The notes: generated from the sequence alone by a model not told the origin. Shown: positions 1 through 10,320, numbered from the stretch's first letter. The stretch: 64,000 bases of DNA from Chryseobacterium daeguense DSM 19388 (GCF_000430825.1 NZ_AUMT01000003.1:186001-250000), one strand, 5' to 3'. Translations and numbers: made by a program.

Positions 1-1868
1 CCGATATTGATTGCCATCGGTATTTTGCTGGGCTTATCATCCTGGATAACTACATCTGCGGTCTCAATGGTTGCATCACTTCCCAATCCACCCATTGCAA
101 TACCTACGTCGCTCAAGGCAACAACAGGGGCATCATTGACGCCGTCTCCTACAAAGGCAACTGTTTCGTTGTGCGATTTGATCTCTTTTACTTTGTTGAC
201 CTTATCTTCCGGTAGCAGGTCACCGAAGGCATTATTGATTCCCAGTTGATCGGCAACAAATTGAACTACAGTGCTCTTGTCTCCGCTTAACATCGTGGTT
301 TTTACACCTAAAGCTTTAAGTTTATCAACGCTCAGCTGTGCATCTGCTTTTATACTGTCTGCAATAGTAAGATAGCCTGCAAATTTTCCGTCATAAGCGA
401 TTGCAATTATTGTATAAACGATCTGCGTAGGGTCAAGATCATATTTGATATTGAACTTATCCATCAATTTAAAATTTCCCACAAGCAGATCTTTTCCTTT
501 GATACTGGCTTTCAATCCGTGCCCAGCAATTTCTTCTGTATTTTCTAATTGTATAGAATGGTCGATTTCGCCGACATATTGATGGATTGCCGTAGCGACC
601 GGATGGGTACTTTTGCTCTCTAAAGCATTTACCATTTTCAGAATTTCATCTTTATTAAATTCTGATTTTAAAGTAACTTCCTGAACTTTAAAGACGCCCT
701 CGGTCATTGTCCCGGTCTTGTCCATCACCACATTTTTAATATTGGCAATAATGTCTAGAAAATTACTTCCTTTAAACAGTATGCCGTTCTTTGAAGCTGC
801 GCCAATTCCGCCGAAATAACCTAGAGGAATGCTAATAACCAAAGCGCACGGACAAGAGATCACTAAGAACACTAATGCTCTGTAAAGCCAGTCACGGAAA
901 ACATAATTTTCCACGAACAGATATGGTAGTAGGCATATCAGTACTGCGAGTCCGACGACAATGGGTGTATAAATCCTTGCGAATTTTCGGATAAAAAGTT
1001 CGGTAGGTGCCTTCTGAGCTGTCGCATTTTGTACCAATTCTAAAATTTTGCTCAGCTTACTGTCTTCATAAGCAGTTGTAACTTTTACCTGAGCAATAGT
1101 CTGTAGATTGATCATTCCGGCAAGCACGCTCTCACCTTTGTTTTTGGTATCAGGCTTACTCTCACCAGTTAATGCAGCAGTATTGAACGATGCGGATTCA
1201 CTTACCAACTCTCCGTCCAGAGCCAGCTTCTCTCCTGATTTTAGCTGTACAATATCCCCAATTTTCGCCTGTTTAGCAGGGATGGTCTTTGGTTGGTTAC
1301 CTTCCAGAATGGTCACTTCATCAGGACGCTGATCCAACAATGCTTTGATATTATTCTTTGCTCTCGAAACAGCAAGTGTCTGGAAAACCTCTCCTACACT
1401 GTAGAATAACATAACAGCAACCCCTTCCGGATATTCTCCGATTGCAAATGCGCCTATAGTAGCAATGCCCATTAGAAAAAATTCCGAAAAAACGTCACCT
1501 TTGGCAATGCTTTCATACGCTTCTTTTAGAACGGGTAGACCCACAGGCAAATAAGCCACCGCATACCATACGATCCGTACCCAGCCTTTAAACCACTCCT
1601 GCGGAAAAAAGTTATCCAGTACGATCCCTATCAAAAGTATAACCAGAGAAACAATTGCTGGTAAAAACATTTGAAATGTATTTTTCTCACCATCGTTATG
1701 GTCGTGTCCATCATCGTCACTGTGCGTTTCAGATTTATTATTCTCTGTAGAGCAGCAGCTATCGTTATTAAGCAATTTTTTGGCACCTGCGTCTTTGTAA
1801 ATTTTGCCTTCCTGCGCTGTACAACAAAGCTGGTTTCCTTCCTCGTCGTAAATATGTTTGTGTTCCAT
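1..1868 (-). CDS. Heavy-metal translocating P1B-type ATPase (Zn/Cd/Pb type), 3' end outside window
   Basis: An inner-membrane pump expected to export divalent metal at the cost of ATP. About 622 residues are visible from the ATG at 1868; the C-terminus is cut by the window edge. The N-terminus has no classical HMA fold but is rich in Cys and His (two CC pairs and a DDDGHDHND stretch), a likely metal-binding tail. Residues 339-341 are the CPC transport motif in SCPCALVIS, D383 is the phosphorylated Asp of DKTGT, and GDGVNDAP begins near 574. CPC plus a His-rich tail fits the P1B-2 Zn/Cd/Pb group, but the ion is inferred. The gene lies 18 bp after the RND adaptor on the same strand, so the two efflux systems are probably co-transcribed. 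Confidence 0.93.
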   Translation of the reverse strand, partial: MEHKHIYDEEGNQLCCTAQEGKIYKDAGAKKLLNNDSCCSTENNKSETHSDDDGHDHNDGEKNTFQMFLPAIVSLVILLIGIVLDNFFPQEWFKGWVRIVWYAVAYLPVGLPVLKEAYESIAKGDVFSEFFLMGIATIGAFAIGEYPEGVAVMLFYSVGEVFQTLAVSRAKNNIKALLDQRPDEVTILEGNQPKTIPAKQAKIGDIVQLKSGEKLALDGELVSESASFNTAALTGESKPDTKNKGESVLAGMINLQTIAQVKVTTAYEDSKLSKILELVQNATAQKAPTELFIRKFARIYTPIVVGLAVLICLLPYLFVENYVFRDWLYRALVFLVISCPCALVISIPLGYFGGIGAASKNGILFKGSNFLDIIANIKNVVMDKTGTMTEGVFKVQEVTLKSEFNKDEILKMVNALESKSTHPVATAIHQYVGEIDHSIQLENTEEIAGHGLKASIKGKDLLVGNFKLMDKFNIKYDLDPTQIVYTIIAIAYDGKFAGYLTIADSIKADAQLSVDKLKALGVKTTMLSGDKSTVVQFVADQLGINNAFGDLLPEDKVNKVKEIKSHNETVAFVGDGVNDAPVVALSDVGIAMGGLGSDATIETADVVIQDDKPSKIPMAINI

Positions 1869-1886
1869 TACAGTTATTTTAAAAAT

Positions 1887-3143
1887 TTAATCTTCGTGTT
1901 CACCTGAATTACTCAGTTTAGCATTGACAAAAAATGCGCCTTTTACTACTATTTCAGCATTTGCCGGAATTTCATTGACAGCTGTAATCGCCGTGTAACC
2001 CATATCAGAAGAACCTTTCACAACTTCTATCTTTTCGAAATTAGTCATTTTTTCTTCTTTGTTAGATATTTTCTTTTCATTTAAATGTTCATCTTCTCCC
2101 TCTTCTTGATGCTCTTCAGCCTTTTTATCTGTTTTGATAAAAATGAAATATTTGCTGTCCGCTTCTACAATAGCTTCATTGGGAACCGCAGGCGTGGTAC
2201 TTTTATCGAGACTTACGATTCCTGTGATATTCATTCCGTCGATCAATCCTGATTTGTTTCCCGTTACAGAACAGTGTACTGAGATTGTTTTGCTGTCGTT
2301 TTCAAAGGATGAACCAATGCTGTAGATTTTGGCATCGTACTCGGTTTCAGGATTATTTGTTAATTTAAAATGAACGATTTGTCCCACTTTCATTTTTGGC
2401 AGATCCTTTTCAAAAACCTGCAAATCAAGATGCAGGGAACCATTATCTATAATTTCCGCAACGGGCGATGAGATGTCAACGTAACTTCCAATTTGTGCAG
2501 AAATAGTACTTATCGTTCCACTGATTGGTGACGTGATCACTAAACCGGATCGCAAATTTCCATTATTGACATTTGCGGGATTGATGCCCATAATTTGAAG
2601 CTGTCTCTGCAAAGATGATCTTTGTGTTCTCAGGGTTTTCAGCTCAGCATCTGAACTCTGAAGGTTCTTCTTTGCGCCGGCATCATTATCAAATAATTCC
2701 TTTTGTCTCCTGTATTCCTGTTCTGCAAATGCAATCCTGCTTTTCACGGTCAGGTATTGCTCTTGCAACTGAATGTATTCCGGATTTGAAATGGAGGCAA
2801 TTACCTGTCCTCTTCTTACAAAATCCCCGATCTGTACATTCAAAGTTTTAATAATCCCACCATACATTGATGTGACGGTCGCTTTATTATTGTTCGGAAC
2901 TCTAAGTGCTCCATTGGCTTTGATGGTAGAAGTCAATTCCTTCATCTCAATCTTTCCTAGATTGATGCCAACCGCTTTAATCTGTTCTTCAGACAGGCTT
3001 GCTATGGTCTGTGGAACCTCATCACCGTGTTCTTCTGCCTGCTCAGTTTTGATTTCGCTTTCCGATTCTGTGTTGGCCTCCTTCTTTCCACAGCTCATAA
3101 GAATAACAAAAACGAAAGCAGTATAGATGATATTTTTTTTCAT
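1887..3143 (-). CDS. Efflux RND periplasmic adaptor lipoprotein (CusB/CzcB-like)
   Basis: The 418-residue protein begins with a lipoprotein signal, with Cys18 in VILMSCGKK, so it is probably anchored in a membrane facing the periplasm. A biotinyl-lipoyl-like half (IGDFVRRGQVIASISNPEY), a coiled-coil hairpin around residues 125-185 and beta-barrel segments follow the order of membrane-fusion proteins. Acidic/His stretches occur near the N-terminus (EEHGDE) and around 345-355 (EEHQEEGEDEH), typical of metal-efflux adaptors. It starts 1 bp after the stop of the CzcA-TolC gene. Together they would form a tripartite metal exporter across both membranes. The exact metal cannot be read from the sequence. 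Confidence 0.9.
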   Translation of the reverse strand: MKKNIIYTAFVFVILMSCGKKEANTESESEIKTEQAEEHGDEVPQTIASLSEEQIKAVGINLGKIEMKELTSTIKANGALRVPNNNKATVTSMYGGIIKTLNVQIGDFVRRGQVIASISNPEYIQLQEQYLTVKSRIAFAEQEYRRQKELFDNDAGAKKNLQSSDAELKTLRTQRSSLQRQLQIMGINPANVNNGNLRSGLVITSPISGTISTISAQIGSYVDISSPVAEIIDNGSLHLDLQVFEKDLPKMKVGQIVHFKLTNNPETEYDAKIYSIGSSFENDSKTISVHCSVTGNKSGLIDGMNITGIVSLDKSTTPAVPNEAIVEADSKYFIFIKTDKKAEEHQEEGEDEHLNEKKISNKEEKMTNFEKIEVVKGSSDMGYTAITAVNEIPANAEIVVKGAFFVNAKLSNSGEHED

Positions 3144-3144
3144 A

Positions 3145-6100
3145 TTATTTATTGATTAAAGAGTTAATGATGACTACAGACTGATTGACCTGTTGAATGG
3201 ATTCCAGATACTTTAGCTGAATATTGGTTGCAGTCTGCAGAGCGAAAAGATATTCGACGTAGGAGATTTCTCCGGTTTTGTAACCGAGCTGACCTGCTTT
3301 TACAATTTTTTCTGCATTTGGAATAGCCTTACCTACATAATATTCATATTGCTGCACATCCTGCTTATATTGCTCTAAGGCATTCTCAAGTTGAACTGTC
3401 AATTGTTTTTGCTGAAGTTTCGCATTGGATTCTGCCATTTGCTTCTGATAATCCAAGGACTGAATTCTTGCTTTGGTTGCTCCAAACGTCAACGGTATTG
3501 ATATACCAATGTTGGCAACATTAAAACGGTTTCCTGCATCAAAATATTTTTCCTGCCCATTCACGGTATGAAAACCAATGATCGATTGATTCGTGTAGCC
3601 CAAACTGAATTCCGGCAAACCTTGTGACCTCTCCACATTTTTATTTTTCTCGGCAATTTCCATTTCCTGATAAAATGCTTTGACGGTTGGATGATTGGCA
3701 ACTGTAGTACTGTCCAATACATATTCAACTTTCAGTGGCTGATAATTTTTACTAAGCGGAATCTCGATTTGATCATCTGTATTTAAAAGCGTTTTCAAAT
3801 TTTTGTAAGCATTATCAAGATAGATTTTATTCTGATTTAATAAAAGATTGATTTCTCCTTTCTGAGTTTCTGCCGTACTAATCTCTATTTTCTTGATGTC
3901 GCCTGCATTAAATCTTACCGTTGCAATCCTGATAAAATCCTGATACAAACTGTCGAGTTTAATCAGTTTAGTCTGATTGTAATGCAAATATTCAATTTGA
4001 TAAAAGTACGTTCTGACCTGTTTTGCCAGTTCGTTGGCGGTAATTTCTCTGTTAATTTGTTTTCCTTTTATTTCCTGCGCAATAAGTTCCTTTCTTGCTT
4101 TGAACAAAGTAGGAAACGGAATACTCTGAGAAATCGAAAATGACTGGTCAAATTTCGGACTGTTGTATTGTCCAAGCTGGGCATTGAAATTCATTTTCGG
4201 AAGTTCATTGGCTGTTGGTTTCAAAGCTTCTGAAGCTTTAATATCCAAATCTTTCGATTTAATTGAATAATTATTGCTCAATGCCATTTCTGTTGCCTGC
4301 TCTACCGAAAGGGTTTTCGTGGTTTGAGCACTCAATGTTTGTCCAGCTAGTAAAAATCCTAAAACGACAATCGTTGTCAAAGGTTTCATTTTTAAATGAT
4401 TCTTTACGAATTTTGTATTAAAAATAATGTATAGCATTGGTAAAATAAATAACGTCAGGACAGTTGCAGTTATAAGACCACCAATTACTACCGTTGCTAA
4501 AGGCTTTTGAACTTCTGCACCTGCACTGCTACTTAATGCCATTGGCAGAAACCCTAAACTGGCAACAGTTGCTGTCATCAATACTGGTCGCAGTCGGATT
4601 TTAGTTCCTTCTATTACTCGTTCAATAATATCCTTTATTCCTTCTTTTTCTAATTGATTGAAAGTGCCTATCAATACAATTCCGTTGAGGACTGCTACAC
4701 CAAACAAGGCTATAAAGCCAATACCCGCACTGATGCTGAAAGGCATACCACGAAGCAATAAAGCCAATATGCCACCTATGGCACTCATTGGAATAGCTGT
4801 AAATATTAAGCCTGCTTGCTTAAAAGAACGGAATGTAAAATAGAGCAGTACAAAAATCAATAATAAGGAAACCGGAACGGCTATCATTAATCGATTACTG
4901 GCTTCCTGCAAGTTTTCAAATTGACCTCCGTAAGTGAAATAGTAGCCCGATGGCAATTTTACATCTGTATTTAGTTTTTGCTGAATTTCTTCTACTACAC
5001 TTTGTACATCCCGACCTTCAACATTAAAACCGATGACAATTCTACGTTTGCCCGCTTCACGGCTTATCTGTGCCGGTCCTAATTTGTAATCAATATTTGC
5101 TACTTCCGAAAGCGGAATTTGATTACCTGTTGAAGTTGGTATCATCAGATTATTTACATCTTCTATACTGCTACGATGTGTACTGTCTAAACGTACTACC
5201 AAATCAAATCTTCTTTCGTTTTCAAATACTACACCTGCACTTTTTCCTGCAAAAGCAGTACTTAATACATTGTTTACATCTTCTACATTTATTCCGTAAT
5301 TGGCTAATCTTGTACGGTCGTATTCTACATTAATTTGCGGCAATCCATCAACTTGTTCTATTTGAGGTCTTGAAACCCCGTGTACATTTATTATTGCCTT
5401 TTCTACTTTTTTTGCATATAACGAAAGACTGTCCAAATTTTCGCCAAATATTTTTACAGCAACATCTTGTTTTATTCCTGTCATCAATTCATTAAATCGC
5501 ATCTGTATAGGTTGGGTCTTTTCAACAAAAACGCCTGGAATAACTTTTAATTTATCTTCAATTGCCTCTCCCAATTCATTATAGGTTCTATGTGATTTCC
5601 ATTCATTTTGCGGTTTTAAAATAACCATTAAATCTGTCGCTCCCGGAGGCATTGGGTCGGTAGGCACCTCTCCCGCACCCGTTTTACCAACTACCACTTT
5701 TACTTCGTCAAATTGTTTGATAATTCTTGATGCTTGCATTGAAGTTTCGATACTCTGAGATAGCGAGGCTTGGAGAGGCATTTTAAATTCAAATGTAAAA
5801 TCTCCTTCCTGTAATTGTGGTATAAATTCGCCACCCATTCTGCTGAACACGAAAAGACTAAAGGCAAATATGGCAACAGTAATTCCCACTAACCAATATT
5901 TTATCTTGATGGCTTTTTCCAATAATGGCTGGTATTTTCTTTGTAGCCAATTCATCATCCTGTCCGAAATAGTTTCTTTGTGCATTGGTTTTTTTGATAG
6001 GAACAAAGCACACATCATCGGGATATAGGTTAATGATAATATTAATGCTCCAAATATGGCAAAACCAACAGTTTGTGCCATTGGACGGAACATTTTACCT

Positions 6101-7509
6101 TCTACACCCACCAATGTAAGAATAGGAATATATACGATTAGGATAATGATTTCGCCAAATGCCGCACTGCTACGAATTTTGGAAGCGGAAGCAAATACTT
6201 CACTATCCATTTCCTGCTGTGTAAGCTTTTGTTTAGATTTTCTCAAACCTAAATGATGCAATGTAGCTTCTACAATAATTACCGCACCATCTACAATCAA
6301 TCCAAAATCTATTGCTCCCAAACTCATTAAATTGGCACTTACGCCAAACACATTCATTAAAGCCAATGCAAACAACATCGCTAAAGGAATAGCGGATGCT
6401 ACAATCAATCCTGCTCTAAAATTTCCTAAGAAAAGTACCAATACAAATATGACAATCAATGCACCTTCTATCAAGTTTTTTTCTACTGTACTCATTGCCC
6501 TGTCAACCAAATCTGTACGGTCTAAATAGGGTTCTATAATGATATCTCCGGGCAAAGATTTTTGAATAACGGGTAATTTTTCTTTGATACGGTTTACAAC
6601 ATCGCTGCTGTTTGACCCCTTGAGCATCATTACTACACCACCTACGGCATCCACTTCGCCATTGTAGGTCATTGCTCCATATCTTACCGCATTTCCAAAA
6701 CGTACATCTGCCACATCCTTAATAAAAATTGGGATACTGCCTACATTATTTTTTACACTGATATTTTTTACATCATCTAATGAAGTAACCAAACCAATCC
6801 CCCTAATGAAATAAGCATTTGGTTTCTTATCAATATAAGCACCACCTGTATTTTGGTTGTTTTTTTCTAATGCAGTAAAAATATCGGTAACGCTTACACC
6901 CATTGCTTTTAAGCGATTTGGATTTACGGCTACTTCATATTGTTTCAGTTCGCCACCAAAACTATTTACTTCAGCAATTCCGGGTGTACCGAAAAGCTGA
7001 CGGGCAACAATCCAATCCTGCATTGTACGCAGTTCTTTGGCATCATATTTTTTCTCACTTCCCTTTTTTGGATGGATGATGTATTGGTAAACTTCGCCCA
7101 AACCTGTACTTACTGGGGCGAGTTCCGGTGTGCCAATTCCTTTTGGTATTTTTTCTTCGGCATCTTTCAGTTTTTCATTAATAAGCTGACGAGCAAAATA
7201 AATATCTACATTATCTTTAAATACTACAGTAATTACCGAAAGCCCAAACCGTGAAATGCTTCGGGTTTCTTCCAAATCGGGAATATTCGCAATGCTTTGT
7301 TCAATAGGAAACGTTACTAATTGTTCTACTTCCTGACCCGCCAATGTGGGGCAAACCGTAATTATTTGCACCTGATTATTGGTAATATCAGGTACGGCAT
7401 CAATGGACAATTTGGTAACGCTCCAACTTCCCCAAATAATGAGCAACAAGGTCATTACACCAATGACAAGCTTGTTCTTAATACTGAATTTTATAATGTT
7501 ATCTAACAC
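3145..7509 (-). CDS. CusA/CzcA-family RND pump fused to a TolC-like outer-membrane channel
   Basis: The product has 1454 residues, about 400 more than an ordinary CzcA. Residues 1-1040 are a heavy-metal RND permease: first transmembrane helix near 15-33, SIDAVPDITNNQVQI at 35-49, and the TM4 proton-relay region DFGLIVDGAV with D401 and D407. Residue 1041 begins a TolC-type domain that still has a signal-peptide-like start (MKPLTTIVVLGFLLAGQ), followed by long helices with the duplicated TolC pattern to the end. A fused pump and outer-membrane factor is a known arrangement in Bacteroidota. The internal signal-like segment probably acts as one more membrane crossing or is cleaved to release the channel. 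Gene order DUF6660, pump-channel, adaptor, P-ATPase indicates one metal-efflux operon. Confidence 0.93.
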   Translation of the reverse strand: MLDNIIKFSIKNKLVIGVMTLLLIIWGSWSVTKLSIDAVPDITNNQVQIITVCPTLAGQEVEQLVTFPIEQSIANIPDLEETRSISRFGLSVITVVFKDNVDIYFARQLINEKLKDAEEKIPKGIGTPELAPVSTGLGEVYQYIIHPKKGSEKKYDAKELRTMQDWIVARQLFGTPGIAEVNSFGGELKQYEVAVNPNRLKAMGVSVTDIFTALEKNNQNTGGAYIDKKPNAYFIRGIGLVTSLDDVKNISVKNNVGSIPIFIKDVADVRFGNAVRYGAMTYNGEVDAVGGVVMMLKGSNSSDVVNRIKEKLPVIQKSLPGDIIIEPYLDRTDLVDRAMSTVEKNLIEGALIVIFVLVLFLGNFRAGLIVASAIPLAMLFALALMNVFGVSANLMSLGAIDFGLIVDGAVIIVEATLHHLGLRKSKQKLTQQEMDSEVFASASKIRSSAAFGEIIILIVYIPILTLVGVEGKMFRPMAQTVGFAIFGALILSLTYIPMMCALFLSKKPMHKETISDRMMNWLQRKYQPLLEKAIKIKYWLVGITVAIFAFSLFVFSRMGGEFIPQLQEGDFTFEFKMPLQASLSQSIETSMQASRIIKQFDEVKVVVGKTGAGEVPTDPMPPGATDLMVILKPQNEWKSHRTYNELGEAIEDKLKVIPGVFVEKTQPIQMRFNELMTGIKQDVAVKIFGENLDSLSLYAKKVEKAIINVHGVSRPQIEQVDGLPQINVEYDRTRLANYGINVEDVNNVLSTAFAGKSAGVVFENERRFDLVVRLDSTHRSSIEDVNNLMIPTSTGNQIPLSEVANIDYKLGPAQISREAGKRRIVIGFNVEGRDVQSVVEEIQQKLNTDVKLPSGYYFTYGGQFENLQEASNRLMIAVPVSLLLIFVLLYFTFRSFKQAGLIFTAIPMSAIGGILALLLRGMPFSISAGIGFIALFGVAVLNGIVLIGTFNQLEKEGIKDIIERVIEGTKIRLRPVLMTATVASLGFLPMALSSSAGAEVQKPLATVVIGGLITATVLTLFILPMLYIIFNTKFVKNHLKMKPLTTIVVLGFLLAGQTLSAQTTKTLSVEQATEMALSNNYSIKSKDLDIKASEALKPTANELPKMNFNAQLGQYNSPKFDQSFSISQSIPFPTLFKARKELIAQEIKGKQINREITANELAKQVRTYFYQIEYLHYNQTKLIKLDSLYQDFIRIATVRFNAGDIKKIEISTAETQKGEINLLLNQNKIYLDNAYKNLKTLLNTDDQIEIPLSKNYQPLKVEYVLDSTTVANHPTVKAFYQEMEIAEKNKNVERSQGLPEFSLGYTNQSIIGFHTVNGQEKYFDAGNRFNVANIGISIPLTFGATKARIQSLDYQKQMAESNAKLQQKQLTVQLENALEQYKQDVQQYEYYVGKAIPNAEKIVKAGQLGYKTGEISYVEYLFALQTATNIQLKYLESIQQVNQSVVIINSLINK

Positions 7510-7646
7510 AGAATTTAATTTAAATTTTTTATAGAAATTGCTATTGATTAATGAGCAGAACCTGTCCGAATATCATTAAAAATACAGCAAACATAATATT
7601 GAAGACAATGCATTAACTACAGAGTCTTTCAAAAAATTAAAAAAAA

Positions 7647-7973
7647 TTAAATTTTGGGAGGTTGCCAGATATTGTCATAAACCTGATAGGCAATATTGTT
7701 CTTGTGAAAAAGAATCTTTTTGGAAAAATAGAATTGAACCTGCAAAGGAATTTCCAGCAAAGGTTCTACCTTAAAGGCAATAACACTTACATGGCTACAG
7801 TTGCATATGCAAAAAGGAGAACAAGTACCATCATCAGTACTCGACTGAGAATTTTCGGTACCTATGGAAATCTCGCTATGATGACCTACAACACGCTGCG
7901 TTTCAACATCACTGCAAGGAATGATAAGCAGTGCTATGAAATAAAATGTTAATAAAAGTCTCACAATTTTCAC
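7647..7973 (-). CDS. Small secreted Cys/His-containing protein (DUF6660-like)
   Basis: A 108-residue protein with an N-terminal hydrophobic segment (residues 4-20) ending in PCSD, so it may be a secreted protein or lipoprotein. The core holds CSPFCICNCSHV, a Cys-rich motif typical of the DUF6660 family, which in Bacteroidota is found beside CzcA/CusA-type pumps. The start codon appears to be GTG at 7973. It is the first gene of the metal operon, 137 bp upstream of the pump. Periplasmic metal binding or sensing is a plausible role but is inference only. Confidence 0.7.
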   Translation of the reverse strand: MKIVRLLLTFYFIALLIIPCSDVETQRVVGHHSEISIGTENSQSSTDDGTCSPFCICNCSHVSVIAFKVEPLLEIPLQVQFYFSKKILFHKNNIAYQVYDNIWQPPKI

Positions 7974-8550
7974 TTCACAAAAGTATAAAATTTTATTTTA
8001 TTTATTGCTTATATTAAAAATCTATTACGACTTTGTTTACACCAAAATGCCAAACAACTCGAAAGAATCATTGGAACATGTTTAAGTGATGTAAGACAAT
8101 TACTATTTTCAACTTAATTTTGTGTAAATCAAAAATGAATGTCTCTATGAGGCATTTTATTAATAAGAAAGGAAAGAAGTTCAGGTACAAAAAATGACAA
8201 TTCTACGTGCTTTTAATTAAAGATAAATTGATAAGTATCTAGATAACTAAATCTAGCGGAAATTATCCAATAAAAACGAACTTTTGCAATTCCTGTTTTA
8301 TTGCCTCTAACACTTGCTTCTATAATTAGTGTGGACGAATACAGCTTTGGTAGCCGGACATAATAAGTTATTTGAAATTCCAGAGTTTGCCCTAAAACTC
8401 CCAATAGACGTTTCGATATTTCTTCGGTTAGGGGTACAAGATGCAAAAGATATGATTTTTCACTTGCTATCTTGCTATCTTCATTCGTAACTTACTCATT
8501 ATTGTTTCTATATGTAAGACAGTAAAACGTTTTGGCACAGCTCAGTTACC
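7974..8550. other. Gene-poor stretch between metal operon and dnaE remnant
   Basis: This AT-rich stretch holds the presumed promoter region of the minus-strand metal operon. A 77-codon minus-strand frame (8213-8446) matches nothing I recognise and shows no clear promoter. The last part before 8551 may contain further decayed dnaE sequence: the frame upstream of 8551 is open for about 11 codons but similarity is weak. No other feature is seen. Confidence 0.5.
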
Positions 8551-8796
8551 CTAAAATTTCACAGAAGGTTTCCAATTAAGAAAGGCGAAATCTATCTTCT
8601 ATTGGGAACCGTTGAGGTAGATTATCGCTTTCCGGCCGTTACCATCACAAAAATGGCAAAGATGCCGCTGATTGCAGATTCCCGATATTCGTTGAATAAG
8701 GAAAAATCACTGGAAATAGAAAAGTGTCTTCGGGAAGATTTGAGTATTACTTTTAAAGAGCCTTATTCACAAGAACACGAAATTGTGGATGTCTAA
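8551..8796 (+). pseudogene. 3' remnant of a DnaE-type DNA polymerase III alpha gene
   Basis: The frame 8551-8796 encodes about 81 residues closely matching the C-terminus of the long DnaE-like protein at 15684-18224. Shared segments include IYLLLGTVEVDY, KMAKMPLIAD and QEHEI. Only the last tenth of the gene remains; catalytic palm, PHP and thumb parts are absent. It ends 96 bp before the integrase stop codon. It is probably the scar of a dnaE2-like cassette that element 1 once carried, as element 2 still partly does. A short product from the internal TTG at 8602 is possible but unlikely to be functional. Confidence 0.85.
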
Positions 8797-8892
8797 AAAA
8801 AGTTTTTTCACAAAAGTCACATCAAATAATTCCATATTCTCAGTAAATTTCAATTAATTACTAAAATTAAGAATCCTTCAGCCAACCCTAGC

Positions 8893-10131
8893 CTAACAAC
8901 TTATTGCAATTTTCTCTTTGCTAATAAATTTTTGTTTCAATTCCATCATATCCTCACTGACTTTTTTATCAAGTATTTTGGCATAATGCTGTGTTGTCTT
9001 AATACTCTTGTGACCTAGCATTTTACTAACACTTTCAATGGAAACACCGTTAGATAAAGTGATCGTTGTTGCAAAAGTATGGCGTGCAATATGATAGGTC
9101 AATTCTTTGTTAATTCCGCACAAGTCGGCAATCTCTTTAAGATATGCATTCATTTTTTGATTGCTAAGAATAGGCAGCAACTTTCCATTATTAAGACATA
9201 CTGGATGATTTTTGTATTTTTCAATAATTTTCTCTGTTTGAGAAAGCAAGGGAATATTAGAAGTCGTTTTAGTTTTCTGACGTTTTGTATAGATCCATTG
9301 AGAGCCATCAAGTCCTAAATTGATATTTTGATAGGTTAATTTTTGCGTATCAATGTACGCCAATCCGGTGAAGCAGCTGAACAGAAAGATATCTCTAACC
9401 AAAGACAATCTCTCATTTTTAAAATCTTTAGCAAAAAGCACTTCTATTTCCTTTTCATTAAGGAACATTCTTGTCACTTCATTAAACTTCGAATGATAGT
9501 TCATAAAAGGGTCTCGCTCCATCCATCCATTTGCAAGACAGATACGAATGATCTTACCAAAATTCTTGATGTATTTTACAGCCGAATTATTGTTACAGGA
9601 TCTTTCGGTTCTCAAAAAAAATTCAAAATCGTTTAGAAAAGCGTAATCAATCTTTTTAATTTCAATATCGGTAACACTGTATTTCCATTTCAAAAAATCT
9701 TTGGTATGTTTCAGACAGGTCTTATAACGGGTTAATGTTCCTTGGGCAAATTCTTTGTCTATTAGTTTCTCCATTCGATCATTATGATCCTGAAAAACCG
9801 GAATGAGTGTTCTAGTCAATCTACCTCTACCCACTAACTTATTTTTAAGAGCCTCACAAGTTACCGTTTCCTTATCTCTGATTAATTCGTGATAAGAATC
9901 ATAAACTTTCTGCTCAAATGTTTTTAAATAAAAATTAAGTGATTTACATTCTTCTGAAGAGCCACTAACCTTCTGCATAGCAGAGCTCCATTTTGAAGGC
10001 TTTATTGCACGTTTTGTGCTGATCTCGGATATTTTGCCATCAATTGTAATTCGTAAATAAATAGGAGACTCTCCTACAGAATTGATTTTAGCTTTTTTTA
10101 CATAGAAAAGTAAATTGAATGTCTTGTTCAT
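8893..10131 (-). CDS. Tyrosine recombinase/integrase of element 1 (Bacteroidetes CTn type)
   Basis: The 412-residue protein has an N-terminal arm-binding region, a SAM-like core-binding domain (about 105-200) and a C-terminal catalytic domain. Visible catalytic residues are H347 and R350 (HIARH), H374 (LGHK) and the nucleophile Y383 (QHYAKI). The place of the first catalytic Arg reads TGLAYID, without Arg, as is known for IntDOT-like integrases. It is roughly three-quarters identical to the integrase at 31768-33000. The gene lies beside tRNA-Asp 1 with arm-type repeats between them, so it is the likely enzyme that integrates and excises element 1. Confidence 0.93.
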   Translation of the reverse strand: MNKTFNLLFYVKKAKINSVGESPIYLRITIDGKISEISTKRAIKPSKWSSAMQKVSGSSEECKSLNFYLKTFEQKVYDSYHELIRDKETVTCEALKNKLVGRGRLTRTLIPVFQDHNDRMEKLIDKEFAQGTLTRYKTCLKHTKDFLKWKYSVTDIEIKKIDYAFLNDFEFFLRTERSCNNNSAVKYIKNFGKIIRICLANGWMERDPFMNYHSKFNEVTRMFLNEKEIEVLFAKDFKNERLSLVRDIFLFSCFTGLAYIDTQKLTYQNINLGLDGSQWIYTKRQKTKTTSNIPLLSQTEKIIEKYKNHPVCLNNGKLLPILSNQKMNAYLKEIADLCGINKELTYHIARHTFATTITLSNGVSIESVSKMLGHKSIKTTQHYAKILDKKVSEDMMELKQKFISKEKIAISC

Positions 10132-10230
10132 TTCGTCTAGCGTTTAAGATTTAAAATTAACCTTAGCAAAAACTTATCACAAGATATTCAGTTGCTGAAC
10201 TAGCCACTGAACAGGGTTTGTCTGAATTTT

Positions 10231-10277
10231 CAGTGACCTTTTTAAACCTGCTTTAACAGGTCACTGAATAGGTCACT
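10231..10277 (+). repeat. Integrase arm-type repeats, right end of element 1
   Basis: The motif CAGTGACCT (10231-10239) is followed by the inverted-sense pair AGGTCACTGAATAGGTCACT at 10258-10277, two GGTCACT units 12 bp apart. The same 20-mer occurs unchanged at 10557-10576 and with one change at 33264-33283. Position between integrase gene and tRNA core is where arm-binding sites of tyrosine recombinases lie. Confidence 0.7.
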
Positions 10278-10320
10278 TTCAGATTGTGCTTTTTTAGTTC
10301 TCTTTGAACAGACATAAAAC

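Noticed and set aside
7978..7985. TACTTTTG box on the minus strand before the DUF6660-like gene
   Set aside because: It lies only 4 bp from the assumed GTG start, leaving transcription to begin inside the gene, and has no -33 partner.
8213..8446. 77-codon minus-strand frame
   Set aside because: No recognisable motif, no promoter box and biased AT-rich context; it may be random or a very old remnant, so it is not called as a gene.
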